Source of the DNA: an uncultured Bacilli bacterium
Lineage (GTDB): Bacteria > Bacillota_I > Bacilli_A > RF39 > UBA660
Direction of reading: 5' to 3'
Assembly (NCBI GenBank): GCA_947632415.1
Contig: CANRPB010000068.1
Coordinates: 1 to 7,777, forward strand
DNA length: 7,777 nt
Both the position numbers and the translations under genes were made by a program. The notes beneath the pieces were generated by a model. It was not told where the DNA came from and ran no database searches. It was given only the letters and a program-made list of their open reading frames with translations. Of this stretch, positions 1-5,001 are shown piece by piece (position 1 is the stretch's first letter; every line of letters begins with the position of its first letter).

Positions 1-21
1 TGGCTGGGGTAGTTGGATTTG
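1..21 (-). other. Putative phage attachment core: 3' end of a tRNA-Gln gene
   Basis: Read on the minus strand, these 21 bases end in CCA. Before it come a G discriminator, the acceptor 3' strand TACCCCA, the T-stem 3' strand CCAAC and the T-loop part CAAAT. A T1-A72 acceptor helix of the form TGGGGTA/TACCCCA with G73 is characteristic of bacterial tRNA-Gln. Beyond base 21 the expected TT of the T-loop and the rest of the tRNA are missing, so this is a fragment and not a working tRNA. A tRNA 3' end beside an integrase gene is the usual signature of an att core. The complete tRNA-Gln would lie at the other prophage end, or in the host if this is attP. The tRNA identity is inferred from the acceptor sequence, and the att role from context. 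Confidence 0.75.
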
Positions 22-81
22 CTTCATTAACTATAAAAATAAGCATTGTATATCATATATAATTGTGGGATTTTGGTTTTA

Positions 82-142
82 TTTGCGCCATTTTTGTTCA
101 ATTTGTGCCAAAAATATTTTTTTTGTGCCTAAAATTGTGCCT
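82..142 (+). repeat. Four direct repeats (TTGYGCC boxes), probable integrase arm-binding sites
   Basis: Four copies of a nine-base box, consensus WTTGYGCCW, start at 82 (TTTGCGCCA), 102 (TTTGTGCCA), 122 (TTTGTGCCT) and 134 (ATTGTGCCT). Copies 2 to 4 are followed by runs of A. The spacing is 20, 20 and 12 bases, so copies 1 to 3 sit about two helical turns apart on the same face. They lie between the putative att core and the integrase, and the last copy runs into the integrase stop codon. Integrases with an AP2-like N-terminal domain bind direct repeats flanking the core, so an arm-site role is likely. No repeat protein or CRISPR feature is present. Confidence 0.6.
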
Positions 143-1310
143 AAAAAATTTGATTTAAAACATTTAATATTTTATCTTGTTCTTTTGGCATTAAATGAGA
201 ATATGTGTTTAGAGTCTGTCTTATATTGCCATGTCCCAACCTTTTTGCCACGGCAACAATTGATAATCCTTCGCCAATAAGCATACTTGCATGTGAATGT
301 CTGAAATCGTGTATTCTAATTTCTTTAACTCCTGCTTTTTGACAAGCTTTCCTCTTTGCCCTGTCTATTGAGGACTCCGTTAGTGTGAAAACTCTATCAT
401 TTTGATCGCTTCCGGCATGAGCGTGCTTGTAATCGAGCATTAAATTCACTAATTTTTGCGGTATTGTTATTTCTCTTATTGAAAATTGATTTTTGGGTGC
501 TGTAACAGTCGCAGATTCTTTTCCTTGCGTTTTTCTAGTAAATGTTTTATTTATTTTTAACATTGCGTTTTCCAAATCCCAGTCACCCCATGTTGTGGCG
601 AGAATTTCACCTTTACGCGCCCCTGTGAGAAATAATGCATTGAAAAACAATTTAAGCTCATCGTTTTCAATTTGATCGATGAACAACTTAAAATCATTGG
701 GTGACCAAATTTGCATTTCATGGTGCTCAAATGGTTTTTTGAAATTGTCAACGGCTGACAATTTGCTCGGTATGTCGTAGTACTTTTCTCCAAACTTTAA
801 TATTGTTGATAGGCATTGTCTAATTACGCATTTATATTGATATGCATATCCTTTTTGTGTAAGATTGTTCTGCCAATCTAGAATGATTTTTGGAGAAATT
901 GCTTTTACTTTATAATCTTTAAAATATGGTAAAATATGTTTTTCCACTTTAGAACTCATGCTATAAAAACTACTTTCTTTATAAGAATTGTCTAATATTT
1001 GCAATTTTTGATATTTTTGGTATTCTTGATACAGGTCAACAAAGGTTAAATCGCGATCATTTTTATCTTGTTTAACATATTTTTTTGCCGTTGCTATAAA
1101 TTTGTTGTATTCTTCCTGACATTCTTTTTTTGTTTTAAATCCAGATAGGCGTTTTTGGACCTCTTTGCCTTCCTCGTTTATAAATCTAAATCTACAGGAC
1201 CAAGTTGTTGTAACTTGGGTTGATCCACATTTTTTGCAATGCTTATTTGAATCTAGGGATACATTTGTCTTGCATTTTTTGCAATAATTGACTTGTTGAA
1301 AACTAGCCAT
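141..1310 (-). CDS. int: Tyrosine-recombinase phage integrase with N-terminal zinc ribbon
   Basis: This 389-residue site-specific recombinase would integrate and excise the phage at the tRNA end at base 1. Three parts follow in order. A zinc ribbon has Cys10, Cys13, Cys25 and Cys28. An AP2-like arm-DNA-binding domain covers about residues 36-75 (W37, then the GFKTKKE motif near 57-63). SAM-like core-binding and catalytic domains start near residues 88 and 200. The full catalytic set is visible: Arg232 in TGARKGEIL, Lys273, His334 and Arg337 in HDFRH, His360 in LGHG and the nucleophile Tyr370. The ATG at 1310 follows AAAGGA with a gap of 11 bases. It is the last gene of the leftward operon, 31 bases after the SHOCT gene. 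The added zinc ribbon is the unusual part. The family is certain; the target site is inferred. Confidence 0.96.
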   Translation of the reverse strand: MASFQQVNYCKKCKTNVSLDSNKHCKKCGSTQVTTTWSCRFRFINEEGKEVQKRLSGFKTKKECQEEYNKFIATAKKYVKQDKNDRDLTFVDLYQEYQKYQKLQILDNSYKESSFYSMSSKVEKHILPYFKDYKVKAISPKIILDWQNNLTQKGYAYQYKCVIRQCLSTILKFGEKYYDIPSKLSAVDNFKKPFEHHEMQIWSPNDFKLFIDQIENDELKLFFNALFLTGARKGEILATTWGDWDLENAMLKINKTFTRKTQGKESATVTAPKNQFSIREITIPQKLVNLMLDYKHAHAGSDQNDRVFTLTESSIDRAKRKACQKAGVKEIRIHDFRHSHASMLIGEGLSIVAVAKRLGHGNIRQTLNTYSHLMPKEQDKILNVLNQIF

Positions 1311-1341
1311 AATACATACATTCCTTTATAAATTTATTCCC

Positions 1342-1803
1342 CTATAAACCTAATAATTGCTTTTTCTTTGCTTCAAATTCTTCTTTTGTTAAAATGCCTT
1401 CATCTAATAAAGTTTTTAATTCTCTTATTTGTTCGGCGGTTGATTTCACTTCGCTTGTTGGCATTCCGTTTTTTTCGTTAATTTTTTTCTCGACAAAATC
1501 TTTAATTTTTTCCATTGTGGGAAGGTCACGATTCCAAAATGTAAAACGATTTTCATTGTCTGTTCCGGCAAACAATCCGCCACCTTGTTTGGCGTTAGAA
1601 CCTATGACAACAAATTCTAAAAACCCAGAAAATAGGGCGTTGGACTTTTTCCATTGAATAGACGATATATCTTTATAGTATATTTTTCTTTCTCCGGGGG
1701 AACCGGACAACACTTTTTGAATACCTGTTCTTGAAAAAGAAACACCATCTTCATAAACTTTTAAAATTGTATTTGCTCGTTGAATTTCAAATATTGCTTC
1801 CAT
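1342..1803 (-). CDS. PH-like / SHOCT domain protein
   Basis: This 153-residue protein has two parts. Residues 1-105 look like the beta-rich PH-like (DUF4429-type) fold: a repeated strand pattern, YEDGVSFSR near 17-25, YYKDISSIQWKKS near 42-54 and a hydrophobic strand GFLEFVVIG at 60-68. Residues 122-153 form a clear SHOCT helical hairpin (AEQIRELKTLLDEGILTKEE onward). A linker near 110-120 joins them. There is no signal peptide or transmembrane helix, so it is probably cytoplasmic or peripheral. SHOCT domains are short C-terminal modules of unknown mechanism, thought to mediate oligomerisation or association. The ATG follows AAAAGGA. It lies between repressor and integrase on the same strand, so it is probably made in the lysogen. 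A role in immunity, superinfection exclusion or host fitness is possible but not shown by the sequence. Confidence 0.85.
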   Translation of the reverse strand: MEAIFEIQRANTILKVYEDGVSFSRTGIQKVLSGSPGERKIYYKDISSIQWKKSNALFSGFLEFVVIGSNAKQGGGLFAGTDNENRFTFWNRDLPTMEKIKDFVEKKINEKNGMPTSEVKSTAEQIRELKTLLDEGILTKEEFEAKKKQLLGL

Positions 1804-1857
1804 ATAATTAATCCTTTTAATTTATAATATTTTAATTGATTTGTAGGTAATGAGTTG

Positions 1858-2505
1858 TTATAAACTTCTCCTTATTTCAATTGCAACACCAATTATTCTT
1901 ACAGGTTTATCAATAATTTCTTGATTAGTGTAAAATGTTGGTTTGAAATCACTATCTGGATTTTTTGGCAAGATCCAAATACCATTTGGATCTTTTTTTA
2001 TTTCTTTTAGAGTAGCGTCATATCCATTTATCATTACAACACAGATTTTTCCGCTGTCCGCATCTTCTTGCTGTTTAATAATAACTGTGTCGCCATCTTG
2101 TATTATAGGAGACATGCTGTTTCCTTTAACACGCAGTCCAAAAAATTGACCAGTATTAGCCAGGTTACGAGAAATCTCCTCATAATCAACTATGTCTTCT
2201 ATTGCTTCCAAAGGCGTTCCGGCTGGGATAGAGCCCAGAACCGGTATTTTTATGCCTTTAGATTCAAATTTTTTTATATCCCCATCTAAAATCTTAAAAG
2301 ATGGCGAATAAATCATATCTGGTGTAATGGAAAATATATCACAAAGCTTTTCTAGCATTCTGGGGCTAGGCAAACAAACACCATGCTCCCATTGAGAAAT
2401 GGCACTTTTTGTAGTTCCCAATTTCCTTGCAATATCTGCCGATGAAAAATTTTTTGTTTTTTTCAACAGCTTGAAATTAAATTGAAATGTCTCTTTTAAG
2501 TCCAT
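1858..2505 (-). CDS. CI-like repressor: HTH (XRE) plus S24/LexA-type autoprotease
   Basis: This 215-residue protein should be the lysogeny master repressor. Residues 8-65 are an XRE-type HTH domain, with the helices around SSADIARKLGTTKSAISQWE at 21-40. Residues about 86-213 form an S24 peptidase domain. The scissile pair is Ala95-Gly96 in GSIPAGTP, the nucleophile is Ser130 in GNSMSP, and the general base is Lys167 in ATLKEI. All three are intact, so RecA-stimulated self-cleavage and SOS induction are expected. The ATG at 2505 follows GGAGAGG by five bases. It is the first gene of the leftward operon, transcribed divergently from the Cro-like gene, with candidate operators between them. The family assignment is firm; which operators it binds is inferred. 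Confidence 0.95.
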   Translation of the reverse strand: MDLKETFQFNFKLLKKTKNFSSADIARKLGTTKSAISQWEHGVCLPSPRMLEKLCDIFSITPDMIYSPSFKILDGDIKKFESKGIKIPVLGSIPAGTPLEAIEDIVDYEEISRNLANTGQFFGLRVKGNSMSPIIQDGDTVIIKQQEDADSGKICVVMINGYDATLKEIKKDPNGIWILPKNPDSDFKPTFYTNQEIIDKPVRIIGVAIEIRRSL

Positions 2506-2525
2506 TTTAACCTCTCCTATTATAT

Positions 2526-2554
2526 ATAGTAATACATTTTTTAACGAAATTCAA
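2526..2554 (-). promoter_or_regulatory. Probable promoter of the leftward repressor operon
   Basis: On the minus strand a -35 box TTGAAT (2549-2554) and a -10 box TACTAT (2526-2531) are 17 bases apart. Transcription would start near 2519, giving a very short leader that begins with the GGAGAGG ribosome site. A second possible -10, TATAAT at 2519-2524, would place the start inside that ribosome site and is less likely. The inverted repeat at 2543-2559 covers the -35 box, which suggests feedback control. Confidence 0.55.
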
Positions 2555-2559
2555 TCGTT
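2543..2559. promoter_or_regulatory. 17-base inverted repeat, candidate operator
   Basis: AACGA and TCGTT are perfect inverted arms around a seven-base spacer centred at 2551. Seventeen bases is a typical size for an operator of a dimeric HTH repressor, and the site overlaps the predicted -35 box of the repressor promoter. I see no second copy in the switch region, so it may be bound by a different protein from the AGTTAA boxes, for example the Cro-like protein. A chance repeat in AT-rich DNA cannot be excluded. Confidence 0.4.
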
Positions 2560-2570
2560 TTATTGAAAAA

Positions 2571-2649
2571 AGTTAAAAATTTTTTAATTTTTTTGTGAAA
2601 AACAGTTGACAAGTTAAGAAAAAATTTACTATAATGTCTGTAGAGTTAA
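2571..2649. promoter_or_regulatory. Repeated AGTTAA boxes, candidate operators of the switch
   Basis: AGTTAA occurs at 2571-2576, 2612-2617 and 2644-2649. The last two continue into a shared 12-base string, GTTAAGAAAAAA, exactly 32 bases apart, about three helical turns. The box at 2612 pairs imperfectly with TTTACT at 2625-2630, giving a 19-base pseudo-palindrome that fills the spacer between the -35 and -10 of the rightward promoter. A repressor bound there would block RNA polymerase. This is inferred from repetition and position, and the AT-rich background weakens it. Confidence 0.5.
2606..2635 (+). promoter_or_regulatory. Strong rightward early promoter
   Basis: Both boxes match the sigma-70/sigma-A consensus exactly: TTGACA at 2606-2611 and TATAAT at 2630-2635, with an 18-base spacer. 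Transcription would start near 2642 and drive the Cro-like gene and probably the whole rightward operon. The candidate operator at 2612-2630 sits inside the promoter. Confidence 0.88.
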
Positions 2650-2677
2650 GAAAAAAACAACTCTAAAAGGAGGTGAT
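2641..2677 (+). promoter_or_regulatory. Leader inverted repeat abutting a near-perfect ribosome binding site
   Basis: TAGAGTT (2641-2647) and AACTCTA (2659-2665) are perfect seven-base inverted arms with an A-rich 11-base loop. The right arm ends one base before AAAGGAGGTGAT (2666-2677), a 12-base match to the 16S anti-Shine-Dalgarno sequence. The repeat begins at the predicted transcription start, so it may be an operator, an mRNA 5' hairpin protecting or tuning the leader, or both. The site also contains one AGTTAA box. The ribosome site fixes the TTG start of the next gene nine bases after GGAGG. Confidence 0.6.
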
Positions 2678-2682
2678 AAAGG

Positions 2683-2949
2683 TTGAATACCGGGCAAACC
2701 ATTAAAGAAATTCTTAAAAGAAAAGGTCTAAAACAGAAATGGCTTGCAAGCAAATTAGATATCTCTGGCGCAAGATTAAGTCAAATGTTAAAGAGAGATA
2801 TGAAATTTGCAAATGTCGTTCAGTTATGTAAAGCCGCAGATATTCCAATTGACGATGTAGTTTTATCTGAGGCATTAAAAAAAGAAAAAGAGATGAGTTT
2901 AACAACCGCCAAGAAGTCCAACCCATCTCAATCAGACAAAGTTACATAA
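2683..2949 (+). CDS. Cro-like HTH (XRE) regulator, TTG start
   Basis: This 88-residue DNA-binding protein has an XRE/Cro-type HTH in residues 6-62. The recognition region lies around LKQKWLASKLDISGARLSQM (16-35). Residues 69-88 are a polar, probably flexible tail. It is the first gene of the rightward operon, divergent from the repressor, which is the position of Cro in lambda-like switches. It should antagonise the repressor by binding shared operators. TTG at 2683 is chosen because it lies nine bases after a near-perfect ribosome site; the GTG at 2673 is out of frame. A weak start codon behind a very strong ribosome site may set a fixed modest dose. An activator role is also possible. Confidence 0.85.
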   Translation: MNTGQTIKEILKRKGLKQKWLASKLDISGARLSQMLKRDMKFANVVQLCKAADIPIDDVVLSEALKKEKEMSLTTAKKSNPSQSDKVT

Positions 2950-2980
2950 GTAATTAGGTTTTTCCATGCTTATATAACAT

Positions 2981-3000
2981 TGCTATTTAATATTATAGCA
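2981..3000 (+). other. Small inverted repeat between Cro-like gene and next gene
   Basis: TGCTAT (2981-2986) and ATAGCA (2995-3000) can pair over an eight-base loop, 31 bases after the Cro-like stop codon. No T-run follows, so it is not a convincing intrinsic terminator. A second short repeat, GTCAA/TTGAC, lies at 3016-3029. The 99-base gap (2950-3048) is the longest in the rightward operon. It could hold an operator or an RNA processing site, but I see no good promoter in it. Confidence 0.3.
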
Positions 3001-3048
3001 CAATCTTGGCAAAAAGTCAATGTTTTGACACAAATAAAAGGAGTATGT

Positions 3049-3342
3049 ATGAATGAATTTGAAAAATACACCAATTGGTGTAAACAAAACAATTTGAAAC
3101 CATTTGAAGCACTTTCACTTGATATTTATTTCAAATTATTGAAACAAGGAAAATCTGATTCTCCAAAAATGGTTTTAAAAAATGAAGATCTAAGAAAGAT
3201 TTTAGGCGGTGTCTCTTATGATACGGCAGCGCGCATTATGAGAGAAGCCAAAGCGTTTAATGACCATCTAAATCTTAAAGGCGTAATACTTACTAGCGAT
3301 TGGGAAAATTATTGCAATAGAGGTGCACATGCAAATAATTAA
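3049..3342 (+). CDS. Small unknown protein with HTH-like C-terminal half
   Basis: This 97-residue protein is not recognised with certainty. Residues 1-35 are rich in Asn, Lys and aromatics (YTNWCKQNNLKPFE at 7-20). Residues 41-90 look like a helical DNA-binding segment: EDLRKILGGVSYDTAARIMR (46-65) followed by EAK and a strand-like GVILTSDW. The pattern loosely recalls small HTH proteins of mobile elements such as DUF3173 or excisionase-like proteins, but no family can be claimed. An ATG at 3049 is preferred over an in-frame ATG at 2980 because AAAAGGAG ends five bases before it. It is the second gene of the rightward operon and overlaps the next gene by 14 bases. Confidence 0.75.
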   Translation: MNEFEKYTNWCKQNNLKPFEALSLDIYFKLLKQGKSDSPKMVLKNEDLRKILGGVSYDTAARIMREAKAFNDHLNLKGVILTSDWENYCNRGAHANN

Positions 3343-3511
3343 CTATTTAAACTGGTGCCATATAAATTTACTGCAACCAGAAAAGAATTCTTCTAAATCA
3401 TTATATAGAAAGTATTCTCAAACATTTAAGTTGCAAAAGGCAATAAAAACAATTACAAAAAAATTGGAGGTAGAGAAATGTTCATTTGTAATCGATGTGG
3501 CAAATGTGTAG
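3329..3511 (+). CDS. Small hypothetical protein overlapping both neighbours
   Basis: This 60-residue basic protein has no recognised family. Its start (MQIINYLNWCHINLLQP) shares the spaced pattern Y-x-NWC-x2-N-x-L-x-P with the preceding protein. Residues 20-50 are Lys-rich and probably helical. ATG at 3329 is chosen over the GTG at 3323 because AGAGG sits five bases before it. It overlaps the previous gene by 14 bases and the next by 34, and that long 3' overlap lowers confidence. In its favour, it fills an otherwise empty 135-base gap in a tightly packed operon. Confidence 0.5.
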   Translation: MQIINYLNWCHINLLQPEKNSSKSLYRKYSQTFKLQKAIKTITKKLEVEKCSFVIDVANV

Positions 3512-3726
3512 ATATTTTGCCAACTACAACTTCTACGAGCGAATTTTGGGGTAGCCCCGCAGTAGAATATTTGCCAGACGGAGATTGTATATGTGGTGGA
3601 GATTTTATAGAAGCGGAAAGATGCGATTGTTGTAGAGAATGGTTTTTACCAGAAGAATTAAATGAAGATGGATTATGTCAATTTTGTGCGGAGGATGAAG
3701 ATAATGATCAAGAAAATGTCGAATAA
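3478..3726 (+). CDS. Acidic cysteine-rich (zinc-binding) small protein
   Basis: This 82-residue protein has ten cysteines: 4, 7, 10, 37, 39, 49, 51, 52, 67 and 70. They form CxxC knuckles (CNRC, CDCC, CQFC) and suggest one or two bound zinc ions. Residues 52-70 (CCREWFLPEELNEDGLCQFC) resemble a treble-clef or rubredoxin-like knuckle. The last 12 residues are mostly acidic. The ATG lies seven bases after GGAGG (3466-3470), a strong start. No export signal is present, so it is cytosolic. It overlaps the nuclease gene by 23 bases, so the two are probably made together. An adaptor role or DNA mimicry by the acidic tail is only speculation. Confidence 0.8.
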   Translation: MFICNRCGKCVDILPTTTSTSEFWGSPAVEYLPDGDCICGGDFIEAERCDCCREWFLPEELNEDGLCQFCAEDEDNDQENVE

Positions 3727-4522
3727 AGCATATCACGCATCGAAAGGGTTGTCTAAGTCAATGATGGATAAATTAAATAAATCTCCAGCCCATTTTAAAT
3801 ATTGGCAAGAACACCCAGAAGAACCTACTGAAGCAATGGTTATGGGCTCACTACTACATACTTTGTTGTTAGAGCGAAAGTTGTTAAACAAAGAATATGC
3901 CTTAATGCCAGACATTAACAAAAGGACCAACGAAGGTAAACAAGCTTATGCGGATTTCTTGGAGCAAAACAAGGGCAAACAAATTATTACTAAAGAACAG
4001 TTGGAACTGGCGAATCAATGGGCAAGAGCAATTAAAAATCACCCAATTGCAGGCAAATATTTTCAACCTAAAACAGGTAAAAACGAAGTTAGCATTTTCT
4101 GGAATGACAAAGAGACTGGAGAACTTTGCAAAGCTCGTTTAGATAGGATGGTTGACAATGTCATTATTGACTTAAAAACAGCTATTTCGGCGCAGCAAGA
4201 TGACTTTCAGAGAAAAGCTTATGATTTAGGGTATCATAGGCAAGCCGCTTGGTTCAAAGAGGCATACGAACAAGAGTTTAATAAAGAATTAGATAAATTC
4301 TTATTTATAGTGGTTGAAAAAACTGCACCATATAGTGTGGTTGTTTATGATTGCGACTTGTTTATGTTAGAGATAGGCGCAAAAGAAAATAGGGAACTTC
4401 TTCAAAAATACCATGAATGCAAGTTGTCGAATAACTGGTATGGTTACGATGGAGAAACCAATGAAATTCAAAAATTAGGGCTACCAAATTATGTGGTGGC
4501 TAAAAATATGGAGGAAATTTAA
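3704..4522 (+). CDS. PD-(D/E)XK nuclease, RecE / exonuclease VIII-like (DUF3799 type)
   Basis: This 272-residue protein belongs to the lambda-exonuclease/RecE-like PD-(D/E)XK nucleases, which resect one strand of a double-stranded DNA end for phage recombination. Visible motifs are His52 in GSLLHTLLLE, Glu128 in NEVSIFW, Asp147 in KARLDRM, Asp156 and Lys158 in IIDLKTA, and the Tyr177/Gln180 QxxxY-like motif in YHRQAAWF. All catalytic residues are present. The length matches stand-alone phage versions rather than the long Rac prophage RecE. ATG at 3704 lies nine bases after GGAGG; a second start at 3716 (MSNKAYHASKG) is equally compatible with homology. It overlaps the cysteine-rich gene by 23 bases. 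Its partner is expected to be a RecT-type annealing protein, but none is recognisable next to it. Confidence 0.9.
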   Translation: MIKKMSNKAYHASKGLSKSMMDKLNKSPAHFKYWQEHPEEPTEAMVMGSLLHTLLLERKLLNKEYALMPDINKRTNEGKQAYADFLEQNKGKQIITKEQLELANQWARAIKNHPIAGKYFQPKTGKNEVSIFWNDKETGELCKARLDRMVDNVIIDLKTAISAQQDDFQRKAYDLGYHRQAAWFKEAYEQEFNKELDKFLFIVVEKTAPYSVVVYDCDLFMLEIGAKENRELLQKYHECKLSNNWYGYDGETNEIQKLGLPNYVVAKNMEEI

Positions 4523-4524
4523 TA

Positions 4525-5001
4525 ATGAGTTTAACACATTGGAAACAATATCAAGATGATAATACTTTAGGCGCTTGGATATTTGAACAAGACAAAGATA
4601 TTATTGCAACGATTAAGGATGTCAAATATGAAGATTTTGTGGGCGCCGATAAGAAAAAAGGAAAGAAAAGAATTTGTTATTTTAAAGAATTTGAAAAACC
4701 AATGGTTTTAAATTCGACAAATTCTGCGACTATTAGTGCTATTTATAACACGCCATATATGGAACAATGGGTCGGCAAGAAGATTCAACTATATAAAGAC
4801 AAGATTAGGGCATTTGGCGAAGATAGAGAATGTATTAGAATTCGCAAATGGGACCCAACTATATGCAGCGAATGCAAAAAGCCAATTAAAAGCTTTGGAA
4901 ACATGAGTGCTGACCAAGTTTCTATTTATACAACAGCAAAATATAAGTTTTGTTTGTGTAGTGATTGCGCCACCGAACTAGGTGGGAAAAATGCAACTTA
5001 G
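4525..5001 (+). CDS. Conserved phage protein with C-terminal zinc ribbon (recombination/replication module)
   Basis: This 158-residue protein resembles a type common in Firmicutes phages, beginning MSLTHWK and containing the core pattern KPMVLN, YNTPYMEQWVGKKIQLY and GEDRECIRIRKWD. Its biochemical function is not known to me. Residues 10-108 look beta-rich, possibly OB-like. Cys114, Cys117, Cys145 and Cys148 make an added zinc ribbon. The ATG is two bases after the nuclease stop and ten after GGAGG. It overlaps the helicase by 11 bases. Placement between nuclease and helicase suggests a single-strand DNA-binding or recombination cofactor role. That role rests on context only. Confidence 0.8.
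   Translation: MSLTHWKQYQDDNTLGAWIFEQDKDIIATIKDVKYEDFVGADKKKGKKRICYFKEFEKPMVLNSTNSATISAIYNTPYMEQWVGKKIQLYKDKIRAFGEDRECIRIRKWDPTICSECKKPIKSFGNMSADQVSIYTTAKYKFCLCSDCATELGGKNAT

Noticed and set aside
1..75. Complete tRNA gene on the minus strand
   Set aside because: Only the last 21 bases match a tRNA; the T-loop TT, 5' T-stem, anticodon arm and D-arm are absent.
82..142. CRISPR-like repeat array
   Set aside because: The repeats are nine bases long with spacers of only 3 to 11 bases and lie at an att site, so arm sites explain them better.
65..280. Plus-strand reading frame of 71 codons across the integrase end
   Set aside because: It runs antisense through the integrase C-terminus and the arm repeats, has no ribosome site, and its protein looks like translated AT-rich noise.
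493..793. Short frames on both strands inside the integrase gene
   Set aside because: The integrase frame has a full catalytic set; these are shadow frames with no ribosome sites or domain patterns.
1394..1657. Plus-strand frame of 87 codons opposite the SHOCT gene
   Set aside because: The opposite strand encodes a recognisable SHOCT domain; this frame lacks a ribosome site and promoter.
1943..2289. Two plus-strand frames opposite the repressor gene
   Set aside because: They are antisense to an intact S24 repressor with all catalytic residues, and no start signal is present.
2714..2926. Minus-strand frame opposite the Cro-like gene
   Set aside because: The Cro-like frame has an HTH and an excellent ribosome site; the antisense frame has neither.
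2961..2989. Possible second rightward promoter after the Cro-like gene (TTTCCA / TATTTA)
   Set aside because: Both boxes match the consensus poorly, and such pairs are expected by chance in AT-rich DNA.
2981..3030. Intrinsic terminator after the Cro-like gene
   Set aside because: The stems are short and AT-rich and no T-run follows, so termination is not supported.
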